From Rhizobiaceae bacterium (GTDB lineage Bacteria > Pseudomonadota > Alphaproteobacteria > Rhizobiales > Rhizobiaceae), in NCBI GenBank assembly GCA_004299545.1, contig SCRB01000839.1:1-6103 (forward strand): a DNA stretch of 6,103 nt, written 5' to 3'. The notes under the pieces were generated by a model. The model saw only the letters and a program-made list of their open reading frames with translations. It made no database searches and was not told the DNA's origin. Positions 5,717-6,103 of the stretch are shown here, one piece after another. The translations under genes were made by a program, and so were the position numbers. Position 1 is the first letter of the stretch, and every line of letters starts with the position of its first letter.

Positions 5717-6103
5717 TTCCTTTCCTCGATCTCAAGGCGCAGTATCGCTCTGTCGGCCCGCAACTGGAGGCGGAAGTCTGCGCCGCCATGCGCGAGTGCA
5801 ATTTCGTCCTCGGCGAGAAGGTCGAAGCGTTCGAGACGGGCTTCGCCGGCTATTGCGGGACTGCGCATTCCGTCGCCGTCAATTCCGGCACGTCGGCGCT
5901 TCACCTGGCCTTGCTCGCCGCCGGCATCGGACCGGGCGACGAGGTGATCACCGTGCCGATGACCTTTGTCGCAACGACAGCCGCCATCGTCTACACGGGC
6001 GCAAAACCGGTCTTCGTGGACATCGATCCGACGACTTGGACGATGGACCCTGCGCTTATTGCCGAAAAAGTGACGGACCGGACAAAGGCGGTCCTGCCGG
6101 TGC
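5713..6103 (+). CDS. DegT/DnrJ/EryC1/StrS-family sugar aminotransferase (partial, 3' end missing)
   Basis: The first 130 codons of a PLP-dependent aminotransferase cut by the window edge; family members are about 360-400 residues. Visible features are the opening MIPFLDLKAQY typical of this family, NFVLGEKVEAFE (30-41), the PLP-phosphate loop NSGTSALHLAL (57-67), GPGDEVITVPMTFVATTAA (73-91) and VFVDIDP (100-106). The PLP lysine and the Asp that contacts the pyridine ring lie beyond the window. The likely reaction is glutamate-dependent amination of the 3-keto sugar nucleotide made by the preceding oxidoreductase, as WbpE/WlbC or GnnB do, giving the substrate for the acetyltransferase encoded two genes upstream. 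GAGGAA lies directly before the start, and the ATG overlaps the previous stop as ATGA. Confidence 0.92.
   Translation, partial: MIPFLDLKAQYRSVGPQLEAEVCAAMRECNFVLGEKVEAFETGFAGYCGTAHSVAVNSGTSALHLALLAAGIGPGDEVITVPMTFVATTAAIVYTGAKPVFVDIDPTTWTMDPALIAEKVTDRTKAVLPV

Overview
The window looks like chromosomal DNA of a high-GC alphaproteobacterium, most likely of the Hyphomicrobiales (rhizobial group). The coding regions are GC-rich. The gaps carry palindromic repeats resembling families I recall from rhizobial intergenic DNA: a GAGCATG...CATGCTC hairpin with internal GGAAAAG, and a CTTCTCCCCG...CGGGGAGAAG hairpin followed by a GGCAGG-GATGAGGGGC tail. No species is claimed.

Layout: (1) Positions 1-120, minus strand, may hold the first 40 codons of a divergent gene that leaves the window. 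This is weak. (2) 121-422 is an AT-rich gap with several short dyads and a GAATC direct repeat just upstream of a response regulator gene. (3) 423-1151 encodes an OmpR/PhoB-type response regulator. (4) 1148-1403 contains three back-to-back palindromic elements. The first two have nearly the same architecture (about 77-79 nt, 23-nt loop, CTAGTGG ends). (5) 1404-3749 encodes a membrane-bound hybrid sensor histidine kinase (four predicted membrane segments, two PAS domains, HisKA, HATPase, C-terminal receiver). (6) 3750-4143 is a gap with two oppositely oriented copies of a repetitive hairpin element around a perfect 14-bp palindrome. (7) 4144-6103 is a tightly packed three-gene sugar-nucleotide operon: a hexapeptide acyltransferase, a Gfo/Idh/MocA oxidoreductase, and a DegT/DnrJ/EryC1 aminotransferase cut by the window edge.

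Function: the regulator and kinase are probably a two-component pair, although they are separated by 252 bases of repeat DNA. The three downstream genes are the set expected to turn a UDP-HexNAc sugar into a 3-amino or 3-acetamido derivative: oxidation at C3, transamination, then N-acylation. Such sugars go into O-antigen, capsule or exopolysaccharide, or, in the GnnA/GnnB pathway, into diaminoglucose-type lipid A. Whether the two-component pair controls the sugar genes cannot be read from the sequence.

The genes belong to known families. The least ordinary material is in the gaps, especially the paired CTAGTGG hairpins between regulator and kinase. I saw no tRNA, rRNA, CRISPR array, transposase or phage gene.
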